DNA from: UBA4416 sp043719555
GTDB taxonomy: Bacteria; Bacteroidota; Bacteroidia; B-17B0; Aurantibacillaceae
Assembly: GCA_043719555.1 (NCBI GenBank)
Contig: JAYSTR010000061.1
Span: forward strand, 1 to 32,747
DNA: 32,747 nt
Direction of reading: 5' to 3'
Position numbers and translations under genes: made by a program. Position 1 is the stretch's first letter, and the number at the start of each line of letters is the position of its first letter. Below the pieces are notes generated by a model that made no database searches, had not been told where the DNA came from, and saw nothing but the letters and a program-made list of their open reading frames with translations. This document shows, piece by piece, positions 16,125-26,346 of this stretch.

Positions 16125-19100
16125 TTATCTGAGCAGGGTTACATCCCCTGCTTTATTAAATACTTTACCGTCGTTTAATTTAATGTCCGCTTTCCAAACA
16201 TATACACCTAATGGACACATTTTACCTCTATAATATCCATCCCAGCCAATTTTTAAATCGTTACTTTCAAAAATCAATTCACCCCATCTATTAAAGATTT
16301 GCAAACTATATTTTACAACTCCTGATGTGTAAGGAAAAAATACATCATTCTCTAGGCTTGCTATATCATATGTTCCATCGTTACCGCCATTTAAGTTGGG
16401 CGTAAACACATTTGGGAAAACAACATCCGCATTGGTTTTAATTTCAACATTAGCTGTATCTGTACATCCAAAATTATTAAACGCTACCAATTGTATATTA
16501 TAATTACCAACCGTTGTATATAAGTATTGTGGATTAACGCTAGTTGCGGTTGAACCATCTCCAAACGACCAGTTATACATAGTAGCCAATGATGAAGTGT
16601 TTGTGCAAATTATTTTATCATAAGGTAATTCTAACACTGTTTTATTTACCGTAAACGAAGCAATTGGCCTTGGATACGACGTTACAACATAAACTCCACT
16701 ATTAAAATCCTTACATCCTTTATCTGTAATTACAGTTAGGCCAACTGTAAATGTTCCATCTGTAGAGTAAATGTGTTTAGGGTTTTGTTCAGCAGAAGTA
16801 GTGCCGTCTCCAAATGTCCATAACCACTGTACAAGTTGATCATTTATATCATTAGGATTACCAGGCACAGATTGATCTGTAAAAGAAATTGCACCAGGCG
16901 CACAAACCGTTGAGGCATTTGCAATTGCTTGTGCCGTTGGAGGAGGATTAAATAATACATTTGCAACATCGCTCACGGTAATTCCACACGCTGGCGATGT
17001 TACTGTAAAAGTATAATTTGTTGGTGCCGATGGAGCTACAACAAAAGGCCCTGTTGTATTACCTAAACCGTGACTCCAACTAATAACTACTGGGCCAGTA
17101 TTACCAGTAATTTCGCCATAAACTACACTAGTTCCATTAGGGCATATTGGCGAATCACCAAAGGCAGTTACTTGACTTTGTTTTAAATCATATACAACAG
17201 CTTTTACCTCGTCTTCTATTCCAGCACAGCCATTAATATCAAATCCAACAACTGTATAACTTATATTTGCTGTAGGCGTTGTAGCTAAAGCACCGCCATT
17301 AATTTGAGATACTGGTGGTGGTGGAGCTGGAAACCAAGCGAAACTATATGGCGCCCCTGAACCTCCTGATGCCGTTGCATTTAAAGTAGCCACTTGCCCA
17401 ATACATATTGTATCGTTAACGGGCGAGCTTGTTATAATTTGTGTTGGCTGATTAAGAGTTAAGGAATTAGTGATATTACATCCGTTAGCATCAGTAATTG
17501 TTACATTATAATTACCTGCTTTAATTCCTGTAACGGTGCTTACTGATTGTGTTGGACTAGTGTTCCACGAATAAACATAAGGTATAATTCCTCCATTAAC
17601 AAACACTGTGGCGTTTCCATCAGTGTTAAAACAAACCGGGTTATTTACAGCTAAAATAGTAGATGTTAAAGGTGTTGGTTCGTTCACAAACTCTACATGT
17701 GAGGTTGCGCAATTATTGCCATCTTTTACAAAAACCGTGTATAATCCTGCTGCTAATGCACTAGCGGTGTTAGTTGTTGAGGCATTAGGTGTCCAACTAT
17801 AAGTGTATTGTGAGTTTCCGCCGGTTGCAGTAATTACTATTTTTCCAGTATTCCCGCTATTACAAAGCACATCGCTCACCGTTGCACTCGAAACTACTAA
17901 GGCGCTTGCAGGCTGATTAATGTTAACTGTTTTTGTAACCACACAGCCTTTGTCGTCAGTAACCACTGCGGAGTATATGCTGGATGCTAACGCTGTTGCC
18001 GTTAAAGTATTGCCGCCAGTAGGTAACCAACTAATAGAATACGGTGCAGTTCCTTGTGTTATGCTGATTGATGCCGAACCATCGCTGAAACCAAAACAAG
18101 TTACGCTAGATGATGAGGCAATATTTACCGATTGACCTGGAAGATCTAAGACATTTGACGAAAACGATTTTACACAATTTTTATCATCTTTAACTGTTAC
18201 TGTATAACCGCCTGCAATAATATTTGAGTGAGTATCAGTTGTGTTTGTACTCGCACTCCAAGCGTAAGTATATGGTAGCGTTCCTCCAATAATTTGAGCA
18301 GTTAAACTTCCGTTTGGTAATCCACACTCAGCATTTTCTAAGGTTAGCGATCCTGTAATTGGCGTTGCCTGTGCTATTGTAAATGGCTCAATCGCTACAC
18401 AATTTTTAGCATCTCTTACAGTAACTACATAATTGCCATCTAAATAATTTGAAGCAATATCTGTTGTTGAGGTATTTAATGACCAAGAATAGGTATAACC
18501 AGAAGTACCTCCATTTACTGTAACACTAGCGCTACCATTTGATCCGCCAAAACAACTAACTCCTGTGCCAAAAACTGAAGTTGTTAACGCTGCTGTTGGT
18601 TGTGTAATTGCAAAAACGGTATTTGTAGTACAACCATGCGCATCGTTAATTATAACACTGTAAGTATTAGCCGTTAAACCATTTGCAAAAGGCGAATTTC
18701 CGCCTGTAGGAGTCCAACTATAATTATAGCCTTGTGTACCGCCTGCAACTGAAACTGAAGCAGAACCCGATGCATTACCAAAACAGTTTACATTCGAAAT
18801 TAAAATCCCTGTAACGGTTAATGAGGCTGGTTGGGTAACTTGTATAGTTGTTGTTTGTTTACAATTTAAATTATCAGTAACGGTTACTGTATATATGCCC
18901 GCTATAACATTTGTAACTGATGGCGAGTTAGGCGCAATAGGAGTCCAACTATATGAATACGCAGATGTACCCCCTACAACAGTTGTAGCAATCTTACCAT
19001 CATTAATACCAAAACAACTTACATTTGTTTGAGTTACCGTTGTGGCTAAAGCTAACGGCTCTGTTATTATTGGCGTTACCGCAGAAATTAAACAACCATT

Positions 19101-22100
19101 TCCTGATGTGACTTGCACGGTAGAAACTCCTGTGGAAAGATTTATACCCGTAGCGCTGTTTCCTCCACTTGGCAACCAAGTGTATGTGTATGCCGGTGTG
19201 CCGCCAGTAACAGTAGCTGTTGCCGAAGCATTGTTGGCTCCAAAACAACTAACATTCGTTACAGAACTAACACTGATAGTTGGCGCTGGATTATCATTAA
19301 TTGCAAGTGTAACTGATTTAGAACAACTAGCAGCATCTGTAACAACTACCGAATAATTTCCTGCTAATAACGTTTGCGAAAAGAAAGTAGATGGTGAAAC
19401 TATTGGTGACCATGTGTAAACATAAGTATTAGTTCCACCGGTTGCATTAACAGTTGCTTGTCCGTTTGCTAAACTACAATCAGAATTTACGGTTGTTTTG
19501 GTTAACAAAATTTCTGTTGCTTGAATAACAGTTGTAGTTGTATTAAACACACAATCATTATTATCTTTTATACTTACCGTATAATTTCCAATTGGAATAT
19601 TAGAATAGTTTGGCCCAAAATTATTTCCGGGTGTTATTGTATAATTATACGGACCGGTTCCACCAGTTGCGTTTGCCGAAACTGTACCAGTTGAAGATCC
19701 AAAACAAGTTACGGAATTTGAAGTTACAACTGCACCAAGAGCAGCTGTAGGTTGAACAATAGCAAAAGTGTTTGTTGAAACACAAGTGTGTGTATCGGTT
19801 ACTTCTAAAGTATAAATACCTAATGCTAAGTTATTAATAGTTGATGTAGTTACACCACTTGGCGACCAACTGTAAGTATAACCTGGAGAACCACCCACTA
19901 CTGATGCCGATGCAGAACCATTTGTTCCATTAAAGCAACTTACATTCGTAGTAGAAAGGGTAGTAAATAATTGAGTAGGCTGCGAAATTAAAGTTGTTGT
20001 AGCAACACCAATACATCCAAAATTATCTGTAACCCTTATCGTGTAAATACCAGATGCAACACCTGAAGTAGTTAAATTATTTCCGCCCGATGGGCTCCAC
20101 GTCTGAGTAAAGATTGGCCCTGCACCTCCAGTGAATGAGGCAGTTACAGCTCCAGTTAATTCACCAAAACAAGCCACATTCGTTGTTGAAACAATTGAAA
20201 CTACTGGGGCACCTATATCCAAAATATTCGCATTAGTAAATGATATACATCCCAATGCATCTGTAATTTTGCAATTATAGCCTCCTGCAAAAATATTTGT
20301 TGTTAATGAATTAGTGCCACCACTAGGCGACCATGAATACGTATAAGGGGCGGTACCACCAGAAGTGATGGAGATTTCCGCGAACCCATTTTGTTGTCCA
20401 CAATTTGAGTTTGTTACTGTGATTGCAGAAACGACACTACTTGGTTGCGTCAATGTAAATAATGCTTTATTCAAACAACCTTTCGAATCTTTTGAGTTTA
20501 TTGTATAAGTTCCAATCGTTAAATTAGTAAAACTATTCGCCGAAATATTTCCAGGTATTAATGTATTTGTATAACCTGGTGTTCCTCCTATATTAGATAT
20601 CAAAGCTTGTCCGTTATTTCCGCCAAAACAGGTAACGTTGGTAGTTGTAATAATAGTTTCTAAACTATCAGGCTGTGTTATAATTGCTTCAACTTGTGCG
20701 GTACAACTTTTACTATCCGTAACAGTTAAAGTATAAGATCCATCAGCAACATTACTTATAGTGTTTAATGTAGAACCAGATGGAGCCCACATGTATGTAT
20801 AAGGTGCTGTTCCACCAAAGCCCAAGCCAGTGGCCTTGCCGGTTGTGCCGTTATAACATTTAACATTTGTTACGCTTGTTATAGTTGCATTTAAAACTGA
20901 TGGTTGTGTTATTAAAAATGTTTTAGAGAAACTGCAATTATTTGCATCTCGAACTAAAACCGTTTGTGTTCCCGAAGACAGATTATTAACTGTATTTGTA
21001 TTTACCCCTGATGGCAAAAACGTGTAAGTATAAACTGGCGTTCCACCAGTTACGTTTGCAATAGCTAATCCATTATTTAATTGATTACATGTTTCGTTTG
21101 TAACAGATACCGTTGCTAACAGTGGCGCTGGCTTTGTTATCGTAACAGTTTCTATTAAAACACAAAGCATGGCATCTGTTACTTTTAAAGTATATGTATT
21201 TGCTGCTAAATTTAAAATATTAGGGGAGTTACTATTTGCTGGGCTCCAACTATAACTATACGACGTTGTACCACCTGATATTGTTGCTGAAATAGCACCA
21301 TTATTTAAATTTGAACACGTTGTATTAGTTGTTGAGAAGGCTACTCCTAAAGCCGAAGGCTGAGCTACAACAAATACAGCAACTGCACTACAGTTTTTAA
21401 CATCTGTTACATTAACTGTGTAATTTCCTATAGGTAAACTGGATATACTTTGAGTTGTAGCTCCAGTATTTAACCAAGAGTATGTGTAGGGCGATGTTCC
21501 TCCAGATGGGATAGATGTTATTGATCCATTACTGCCATTAAAACAAGATACATTAACTACAGTTGCAGTTGTTGTTAATGCAGCTGTAGGCTGAGAGACT
21601 GTAATAACAGTTTGCGTGGTACATAATTTTGAATCAGTAACTATTAGCGTATAATTACCAACCGTTAAGCCTCCAACAGTAGCTGTTGTAGCTCCAGTAG
21701 GCAGCCAGCTATATGTATAATTAGGAGTACCACCATTACCAGAAGCCGACATTGAAGCATTTGCGCCACCAAAACAACTAACATTTGTAACATTACTCAG
21801 CATGGGAGTTAATGGCAATGGTTGAGTAATAGTGGCAATAGTATTAGTAACACAACCTTTACTATCAGTAACCGCTAATGAATAAACTCCAGAAGCCAAA
21901 TTAGAAATGGTGTTTGTTCCAGAATCTATTGCAGTTGGTTGCCAAGTATACGTATATGGTCCTGTACCGCCACTCACAGTTGCAAGCGCTCGTCCATTAT
22001 CCGAATAATCACACAATTCGTTGGTAACTGTAATTGATGCAAGTAATAGTAGTGGCTGGCCAATAGTTATTGTTTTGGTTGAAGTACATCCCTTAGCATC

Positions 22101-24392
22101 AGTTACTTTAACTGAATAAGTGCCAGCTACTAAATTACCAACAGTGGGCATATTAGCCGAAGAAGCTGTCCAACTATACGTGTATGGACTAACGCCACCA
22201 GAAACAGCAACAGATCCTATTCCTGTATTTCCACCAAAACACAATACATTAGTTTTTGTAGCTACAGTATTTAAAACCGCTGGTTGCGTAACATTGTAGG
22301 TGGCTGATACTGTGCAGGATTTTGCGTCAGTAACCTTAACAGAATAACTTCCAATCGGTAAATTAGTAATTGATGGCGTTGTTTGCGCTCCAGGTGACCA
22401 TGAATAAGTATAAGGTGCAGTTCCTCCATTTCCTAAAACATTTATGGAGCCTGTTGATGAACCATTACATGTTACAGGGGTTATAGTTCCACTAACTAGA
22501 ACTGCCGATGTTGGCTGAGTAACTGTAACAACTGTTTGAGTAATGCAACCTATACCGTCTTTAATTGAAACAGAATACGTTCCTGAAGTTAAACCAGTAG
22601 CTGTTTGCGAATTTTGAATTGGCGTAGTTGACCACGTGTATGTGTATGGCGTAATACCCAAAGTAGGAGTAATAGTTACAGAACCCGTATTGCTTCCAAA
22701 ACAACCTACATTTGTAATTGATGACGAAAGAGTAGCTGTGAAGTTTGAATAATTAATTACAACAACATCTGAATTTGAAGGACAATTTAAATTACCTGTT
22801 GATGTTAAAGTAAGCGTTGTAGAGCCCGCAGCTAATTCGGCTGCTGAAGGTGTATACTGCATATTAAGTAACGTAGTATTACTTGGACTAAATGTTCCTG
22901 TTCCACCAGACCATATACCGCCGGTTGCACCTGTAATAGTTCCCGTTAATGACGTTACAGGTGTTTGTTTACAAACGGTTTTATCTGGACCAGCATTTGC
23001 TGTTATTGGCACAGAGAAAGAAGTTACTATAACAGAATTAAATGCTGCAGGGCAACCAGATGCATCTGTTAATTTTATATTATATGTACCTACACCAACA
23101 TTAATTGTTTGCGATGGATTTACATTGTTCCACAAATAAATATATGGCGGTGTTCCTCCCGAACCAACAGCTGTGATAGTTGTAGACGTTTGCCCAAAAC
23201 ATAAATTAGGATTACTTGGCTGGATACTTACAGACAGTGTTGGATTAAATGTAACTCGCACTGTATCACAAACATTAGCCCCAGAACAAGAAAGTGAAAC
23301 ACCACAAACTTTGTAATCTACAAAGGCTGGCGGAGTGCCAATTGAGGTAACTGATGGCGTTAAACATCCACTAGTACAAGATAAGAAGTTGTTATAAGTT
23401 CCTGCTGCTCCAGGTAAAATAGACGTCCATGTTGCTGAAGCTGGTGTAATACCTGTGGTGACAATTTGATTTGAGCAACCGTTATTTACAACAACATTTG
23501 TAACCGAAATAGCTGGAGGTGGTGTAGGACAATTCACCACATTAAATTGAAAATCACGAATAGTATAACCAATTAAAACACCATTACGATATTCTTCAAC
23601 TTTAATACCAACTACATATTGCCCTAAAGCTGGGGGGGTTCCTGATAAAACACCCGTTGTTGGATTAATACTTAACGTATTAACTCCGCCTAAAGGATTG
23701 GAAGGTGAATAACCTCCTAAATAGGTAACTGTAGGAAATGTGGCAATATTATTTGAATACGTTGGGGCCGAACCATTATAAGGTTGATACAAGGAATAAA
23801 CCAACACATCACTATCAGCATCTGTAGCCGAGTGATTAAATGTGAACGGTTTTCCTTGACAAACAAATAAAGGCGGAAATGCTGAAAATACAGGATCGCT
23901 ATTTGGTATAAAATTAGCCCCATTGTTATTTAATCCTGGTATATAAGCATATAATCCTTCGCCAGTACCACCGGGATTTGTGATGTTATCAATTGAAAAA
24001 TTACGATTAAAAACGCCAATCCATAAATGATACCCACCAATTACTGGCGGCAAACTTACAGTTGCAGTATATACGCCTTCTTGTACACAAGGCATAGGAT
24101 TAGGAGGAATTGCGCAAGGATCAAGAGGAGATGTTAAATTAGTTAAGGAAACTCTGGGAAGAGTAAGTGTTGTTGGATTTGCACCGTTTAAACCAGCAAT
24201 ATTAATAACATAGGAATTATTTAAACTTGCTGTACCTGCTCCGCAATCGCGATAAAGCTTAAGCGTAACCGTATAGGTATTTGTGCCGTTGTATGCATAA
24301 GTTATAACTCCACCTACAACGTGTGTGGCATACATCCAATTTGGAACAGCCAAACACAAATAAAGAACAATGAGGGATAAATATTTTTTCAT
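16125..24392 (-). CDS. Giant SprB-repeat adhesin with type B T9SS sorting domain
   Basis: 2755 aa. Signal peptide 1-22, then the N-terminal domain common in Bacteroidota surface giants (THVVGGVITYAYNG, LKLYRDCG) and a cadherin-like segment (DADSDVLVYSL, INPTTGVLSGTPP). About 24 SprB-type repeats cover roughly residues 384-2310, each about 80 aa with the pattern N-V-S-C-F-G…G-T-x-P-Y-T-Y-S-W-x-P…G-x-Y-x-V-x-V-T-D…G-C and usually ending in a 'TQP' linker. A PKD-like insert lies after the first repeat. After a proline-rich Ig-like module come two PKD domains (WTFGDG, WSFGDG; about 2490-2645), then the type B sorting domain (FPNVFTPNLNGGNDG, IFNRWGELIFES, WDGYYRGKMCPLGVYVW, VTLLR). It should be exported by T9SS and mediate gliding or adhesion. 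The paired cysteines in most repeats suggest disulfides or calcium-stabilised modules (inference). Confidence 0.93.
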   Translation of the reverse strand: MKKYLSLIVLYLCLAVPNWMYATHVVGGVITYAYNGTNTYTVTLKLYRDCGAGTASLNNSYVINIAGLNGANPTTLTLPRVSLTNLTSPLDPCAIPPNPMPCVQEGVYTATVSLPPVIGGYHLWIGVFNRNFSIDNITNPGGTGEGLYAYIPGLNNNGANFIPNSDPVFSAFPPLFVCQGKPFTFNHSATDADSDVLVYSLYQPYNGSAPTYSNNIATFPTVTYLGGYSPSNPLGGVNTLSINPTTGVLSGTPPALGQYVVGIKVEEYRNGVLIGYTIRDFQFNVVNCPTPPPAISVTNVVVNNGCSNQIVTTGITPASATWTSILPGAAGTYNNFLSCTSGCLTPSVTSIGTPPAFVDYKVCGVSLSCSGANVCDTVRVTFNPTLSVSIQPSNPNLCFGQTSTTITAVGSGGTPPYIYLWNNVNPSQTINVGVGTYNIKLTDASGCPAAFNSVIVTSFSVPITANAGPDKTVCKQTPVTSLTGTITGATGGIWSGGTGTFSPSNTTLLNMQYTPSAAELAAGSTTLTLTSTGNLNCPSNSDVVVINYSNFTATLSSSITNVGCFGSNTGSVTITPTLGITPYTYTWSTTPIQNSQTATGLTSGTYSVSIKDGIGCITQTVVTVTQPTSAVLVSGTITPVTCNGSSTGSINVLGNGGTAPYTYSWSPGAQTTPSITNLPIGSYSVKVTDAKSCTVSATYNVTQPAVLNTVATKTNVLCFGGNTGIGSVAVSGGVSPYTYSWTASSANMPTVGNLVAGTYSVKVTDAKGCTSTKTITIGQPLLLLASITVTNELCDYSDNGRALATVSGGTGPYTYTWQPTAIDSGTNTISNLASGVYSLAVTDSKGCVTNTIATITQPLPLTPMLSNVTNVSCFGGANASMSASGNGGTPNYTYSWLPTGATTATVGGLTVGNYTLIVTDSKLCTTQTVITVSQPTAALTTTATVVNVSCFNGSNGSITSIPSGGTSPYTYSWLNTGATTQSISSLPIGNYTVNVTDVKNCSAVAVFVVAQPSALGVAFSTTNTTCSNLNNGAISATISGGTTSYSYSWSPANSNSPNILNLAANTYTLKVTDAMLCVLIETVTITKPAPLLATVSVTNETCNQLNNGLAIANVTGGTPVYTYTFLPSGVNTNTVNNLSSGTQTVLVRDANNCSFSKTFLITQPSVLNATITSVTNVKCYNGTTGKATGLGFGGTAPYTYMWAPSGSTLNTISNVADGSYTLTVTDSKSCTAQVEAIITQPDSLETIITTTNVTCFGGNNGQALISNIGGTPGYTNTLIPGNISANSFTNLTIGTYTINSKDSKGCLNKALFTLTQPSSVVSAITVTNSNCGQQNGFAEISITSGGTAPYTYSWSPSGGTNSLTTNIFAGGYNCKITDALGCISFTNANILDIGAPVVSIVSTTNVACFGELTGAVTASFTGGAGPIFTQTWSPSGGNNLTTSGVASGIYTIRVTDNFGCIGVATTTLISQPTQLFTTLSTTNVSCFNGTNGSASASVVGGSPGYTYSWSPSGVTTSTINNLALGIYTLEVTDTHTCVSTNTFAIVQPTAALGAVVTSNSVTCFGSSTGTVSANATGGTGPYNYTITPGNNFGPNYSNIPIGNYTVSIKDNNDCVFNTTTTVIQATEILLTKTTVNSDCSLANGQATVNATGGTNTYVYTWSPIVSPSTFFSQTLLAGNYSVVVTDAASCSKSVTLAINDNPAPTISVSSVTNVSCFGANNASATATVTGGTPAYTYTWLPSGGNSATGINLSTGVSTVQVTSGNGCLISAVTPIITEPLALATTVTQTNVSCFGINDGKIATTVVGGTSAYSYSWTPIAPNSPSVTNVIAGIYTVTVTDNLNCKQTTTIQVTQPASLTVTGILISNVNCFGNASGSASVSVAGGTQGYNYSWTPTGGNSPFANGLTANTYSVIINDAHGCTTNTVFAITQPTAALTTSVFGTGVSCFGGSNGSASVTVNGGTSGYTYSWSLNTSTTDIASNYLDGNYVVTVRDAKNCVAIEPFTIAQATPITGSLTLENAECGLPNGSLTAQIIGGTLPYTYAWSASTNTTDTHSNIIAGGYTVTVKDDKNCVKSFSSNVLDLPGQSVNIASSSSVTCFGFSDGSASISITQGTAPYSISWLPTGGNTLTATALASSIYSAVVTDDKGCVVTKTVNINQPASALVVSSATVSDVLCNSGNTGKIVITATGGNSQYTYSWTPNASTTNTASALAAGLYTVFVKDGNNCATSHVEFVNEPTPLTSTILAVNNPVCFNTDGNATVFVNGGIIPYVYSWNTSPTQSVSTVTGIKAGNYNVTITDANGCNITNSLTLNQPTQIITSSPVNDTICIGQVATLNATASGGSGAPYSFAWFPAPPPPVSQINGGALATTPTANISYTVVGFDINGCAGIEDEVKAVVYDLKQSQVTAFGDSPICPNGTSVVYGEITGNTGPVVISWSHGLGNTTGPFVVAPSAPTNYTFTVTSPACGITVSDVANVLFNPPPTAQAIANASTVCAPGAISFTDQSVPGNPNDINDQLVQWLWTFGDGTTSAEQNPKHIYSTDGTFTVGLTVITDKGCKDFNSGVYVVTSYPRPIASFTVNKTVLELPYDKIICTNTSSLATMYNWSFGDGSTATSVNPQYLYTTVGNYNIQLVAFNNFGCTDTANVEIKTNADVVFPNVFTPNLNGGNDGTYDIASLENDVFFPYTSGVVKYSLQIFNRWGELIFESNDLKIGWDGYYRGKMCPLGVYVWKADIKLNDGKVFNKAGDVTLLR

Positions 24393-24696
24393 AAGTCAAA
24401 AATTTAAAATTCAATAAACAAAATAATTGAACCTAATTTTTATATTCAAAATCAATAAAAGTAAAAAGTAATTTTCTTTTAAATTTAACAATAAAATATA
24501 AAAAATCTACAAAAAAAATTCAATGAAACTGAATAATAGAAACAATTACTTCATTTTACTATAATTCACTAATTAGGTTACAATATTCACTCATTCATAA
24601 AATAAAGTAGACAAAATAAGTAATGCAATTGACTAATGATTAAATAATCGTTATCAATTGTTAACCCACTATTTACAATAGAAGCAAAGGATTTGC
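24393..24696. other. 304-bp intergenic region upstream of the adhesin gene
   Basis: Very AT-rich DNA between the amidohydrolase stop and the adhesin ATG. It must hold the promoter of the adhesin-PorP unit, but I could not single out a convincing Bacteroidota -33/-7 pair (TTTG…TAnnTTTG) on the minus strand. No ORF, tRNA or strong hairpin was seen. Confidence 0.5.
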
Positions 24697-25908
24697 TTAT
24701 AAATTATTTATACAAAAAAACGACAAAATTCCGCTCGATATTTCTAAAGCTGATTCATCAATATCAAAAGTGGATGTATGAACGCCAGATGTAATGCCCT
24801 TTGTAAGATTGCCTGTACCTAGTCTAAAAAAACAACTTGGCACTTTTTGTGTAATATAGGCAAAGTCTTCGGCCGTCATTCGTAGCGGCAAATCAACCAC
24901 ATTATGTTTGCCTAAATACTCTTCGGCAGCCCGTTTGCAAAGAGTTGTTACCTCATCGTTATTTATTAAAAACGGATACCCATCAACAATGTTTACATCA
25001 GTAGTAACGTTGTATTTATCTGAAATTGATTTTATAATGCTTTGTAATTTTTGTTTCACGTCCTTTCTCCATTGCTCATCCATGGTTCTAAAAGTGCCTG
25101 CTAAGTATACGCTTTCAGGTATTACATTGGTTGCGCCTTTACCTTCAATTTTACCAAAAGCAATAACAGTTGGTATTTCATTTGCAGTATTACGAGCAAC
25201 GCCTTCTTCATCAATTTTATAGGGAAATGCTTTTTCTATTTCTGTAATAATATTGGCAGCAACAATTAAAGGATTGTTGTATTCGCTTGCCATTGCTGCG
25301 TGTCCGCCTTTTCCATTTATAGTTAAATGAATTTCATCTGTACTTGCCATATACATTCCGCTCTTAAATCCAACTTTACCAACTTCTAAACTTGGGAACA
25401 CATGTTGTGCTATCGCCACATCAACCTTAGGATTATCTAGCACTCCAGCCTTTATCATTAATGAAGCGCCACCTGGTAAAACTTCTTCGCCTGGTTGAAA
25501 CATAATTTTAATAGTGCCTTCAAAACTATCTTTAAGTTGATTTAAAATAAGCGCTGCGCCAATTACAGAAGCTGTATGCACATCGTGTCCGCAAGCATGC
25601 ATAACGCCAGCATTTACTGATTTATACGGCACATCGTTTTTTTCTTCAATAGGTAATGCGTCTAAATCTGCGCGCAACAATATTGTTTTTTTATCAGGAT
25701 TTTTTCCTTTTATAAGAGCAATAATCCCTGTTTCTACTACCTTATTTTGATACTCAATATTGTGCTCCTCTAATATTTTACATACAAATTTTGAGGTATT
25801 AAATTCCTTAAATGAAAGTTCAGGATATTGATGTAAATGTCGTCTAATATCAATAATAGCTTGGCTATTTTGTTTCGCTAAATTTTTTATTGTTTCAATT
25901 AAGCTCAT
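24697..25908 (-). CDS. M20-family amidohydrolase (N-acyl amino acid / hippurate hydrolase type)
   Basis: 403 aa cytosolic zinc-type hydrolase of the M20D group, which cleaves amide-linked acyl groups from amino acids. Seen: RRHLHQYPELSFKE (22-35), LLRADLDALPI (78-88), the metal-binding HACGHDVHT (104-112), MFQPGEE with catalytic Glu (136-142), QHV metal ligand (168-170), GKGGHAAMAS in the dimerisation domain, MTAEDFAY, and the C-terminal HTSTFDID histidine ligand (His377). Length is normal for the family. The substrate is not readable; annotations range from hippurate hydrolase to N-acetyl-diaminopimelate deacetylase. ATG start, 8 nt after the DUF4296 gene, so probably co-transcribed with it. 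Confidence 0.93.
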   Translation of the reverse strand: MSLIETIKNLAKQNSQAIIDIRRHLHQYPELSFKEFNTSKFVCKILEEHNIEYQNKVVETGIIALIKGKNPDKKTILLRADLDALPIEEKNDVPYKSVNAGVMHACGHDVHTASVIGAALILNQLKDSFEGTIKIMFQPGEEVLPGGASLMIKAGVLDNPKVDVAIAQHVFPSLEVGKVGFKSGMYMASTDEIHLTINGKGGHAAMASEYNNPLIVAANIITEIEKAFPYKIDEEGVARNTANEIPTVIAFGKIEGKGATNVIPESVYLAGTFRTMDEQWRKDVKQKLQSIIKSISDKYNVTTDVNIVDGYPFLINNDEVTTLCKRAAEEYLGKHNVVDLPLRMTAEDFAYITQKVPSCFFRLGTGNLTKGITSGVHTSTFDIDESALEISSGILSFFCINNL

Positions 25909-25916
25909 GCGAATTA

Positions 25917-26288
25917 CTATTTTTTGTTTTGTAATTCCACTTGATGCGCAGCCTGTTGTTGATCCATTCGTTCGGCTGCAACCCCTAATAAATATTTAAA
26001 CTTTCCTGGAAAAGTAGAATAAAACGCTAAAGACGAATCAAATTTTTGTTTTGTAAACCCTCTATCTGCAATAGGATTAAAGGCGTATACGCTATCAAAA
26101 CTTGTAGGGCTAATATTTTTTACATTTAAATTAGTCAAACTTTCAGCGATATAAATATCTGTAAGCGTTACTACAAAATCTTCTTCACTCATAATATTTT
26201 GGGGCACAACGTACTCCTCTTCTGTATTTTTACAAGAAGCCATACATAGTACTATCAAAACAAAACTGATTATCTTAATAAACATCAT
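25917..26288 (-). CDS. DUF4296-family lipoprotein
   Basis: 123 aa. The N-terminal hydrophobic segment ends in a lipobox-like CMASC (Cys19), so it is probably a lipoprotein. The mature part begins with VVPQNIMSEEDFVVTLTDIYIAES, the conserved start of the Bacteroidota DUF4296 family (P-x-x-I/L-x-x-E-x-F-x-x-I-L-x-D-I-Y/H-x-A-E). The function of the family is unknown. ATG start (two adjacent ATGs). Probably co-transcribed with the amidohydrolase gene 8 nt downstream. Confidence 0.8.
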   Translation of the reverse strand: MMFIKIISFVLIVLCMASCKNTEEEYVVPQNIMSEEDFVVTLTDIYIAESLTNLNVKNISPTSFDSVYAFNPIADRGFTKQKFDSSLAFYSTFPGKFKYLLGVAAERMDQQQAAHQVELQNKK

Positions 26289-26346
26289 AAATGCAAATGT
26301 ACTATTTAACCAACTAAATTCATACTTAGTTTTTATTACCTAATCA

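Noticed and set aside
19003..19356. Several overlapping plus- and minus-strand frames of 60-104 codons within the adhesin gene
   Set aside because: They are shadows of the biased codon pattern of the repeat-rich adhesin frame and resemble no protein.
16125..24392. Regular ~250-bp periodicity that could suggest a CRISPR or tandem DNA repeat array
   Set aside because: The period is explained by the ~80-aa SprB protein repeats in one continuous frame; there are no short identical repeats with unique spacers.
24908..25222. 104-codon plus-strand frame opposite the amidohydrolase
   Set aside because: Antisense to conserved M20 motifs; no independent support.
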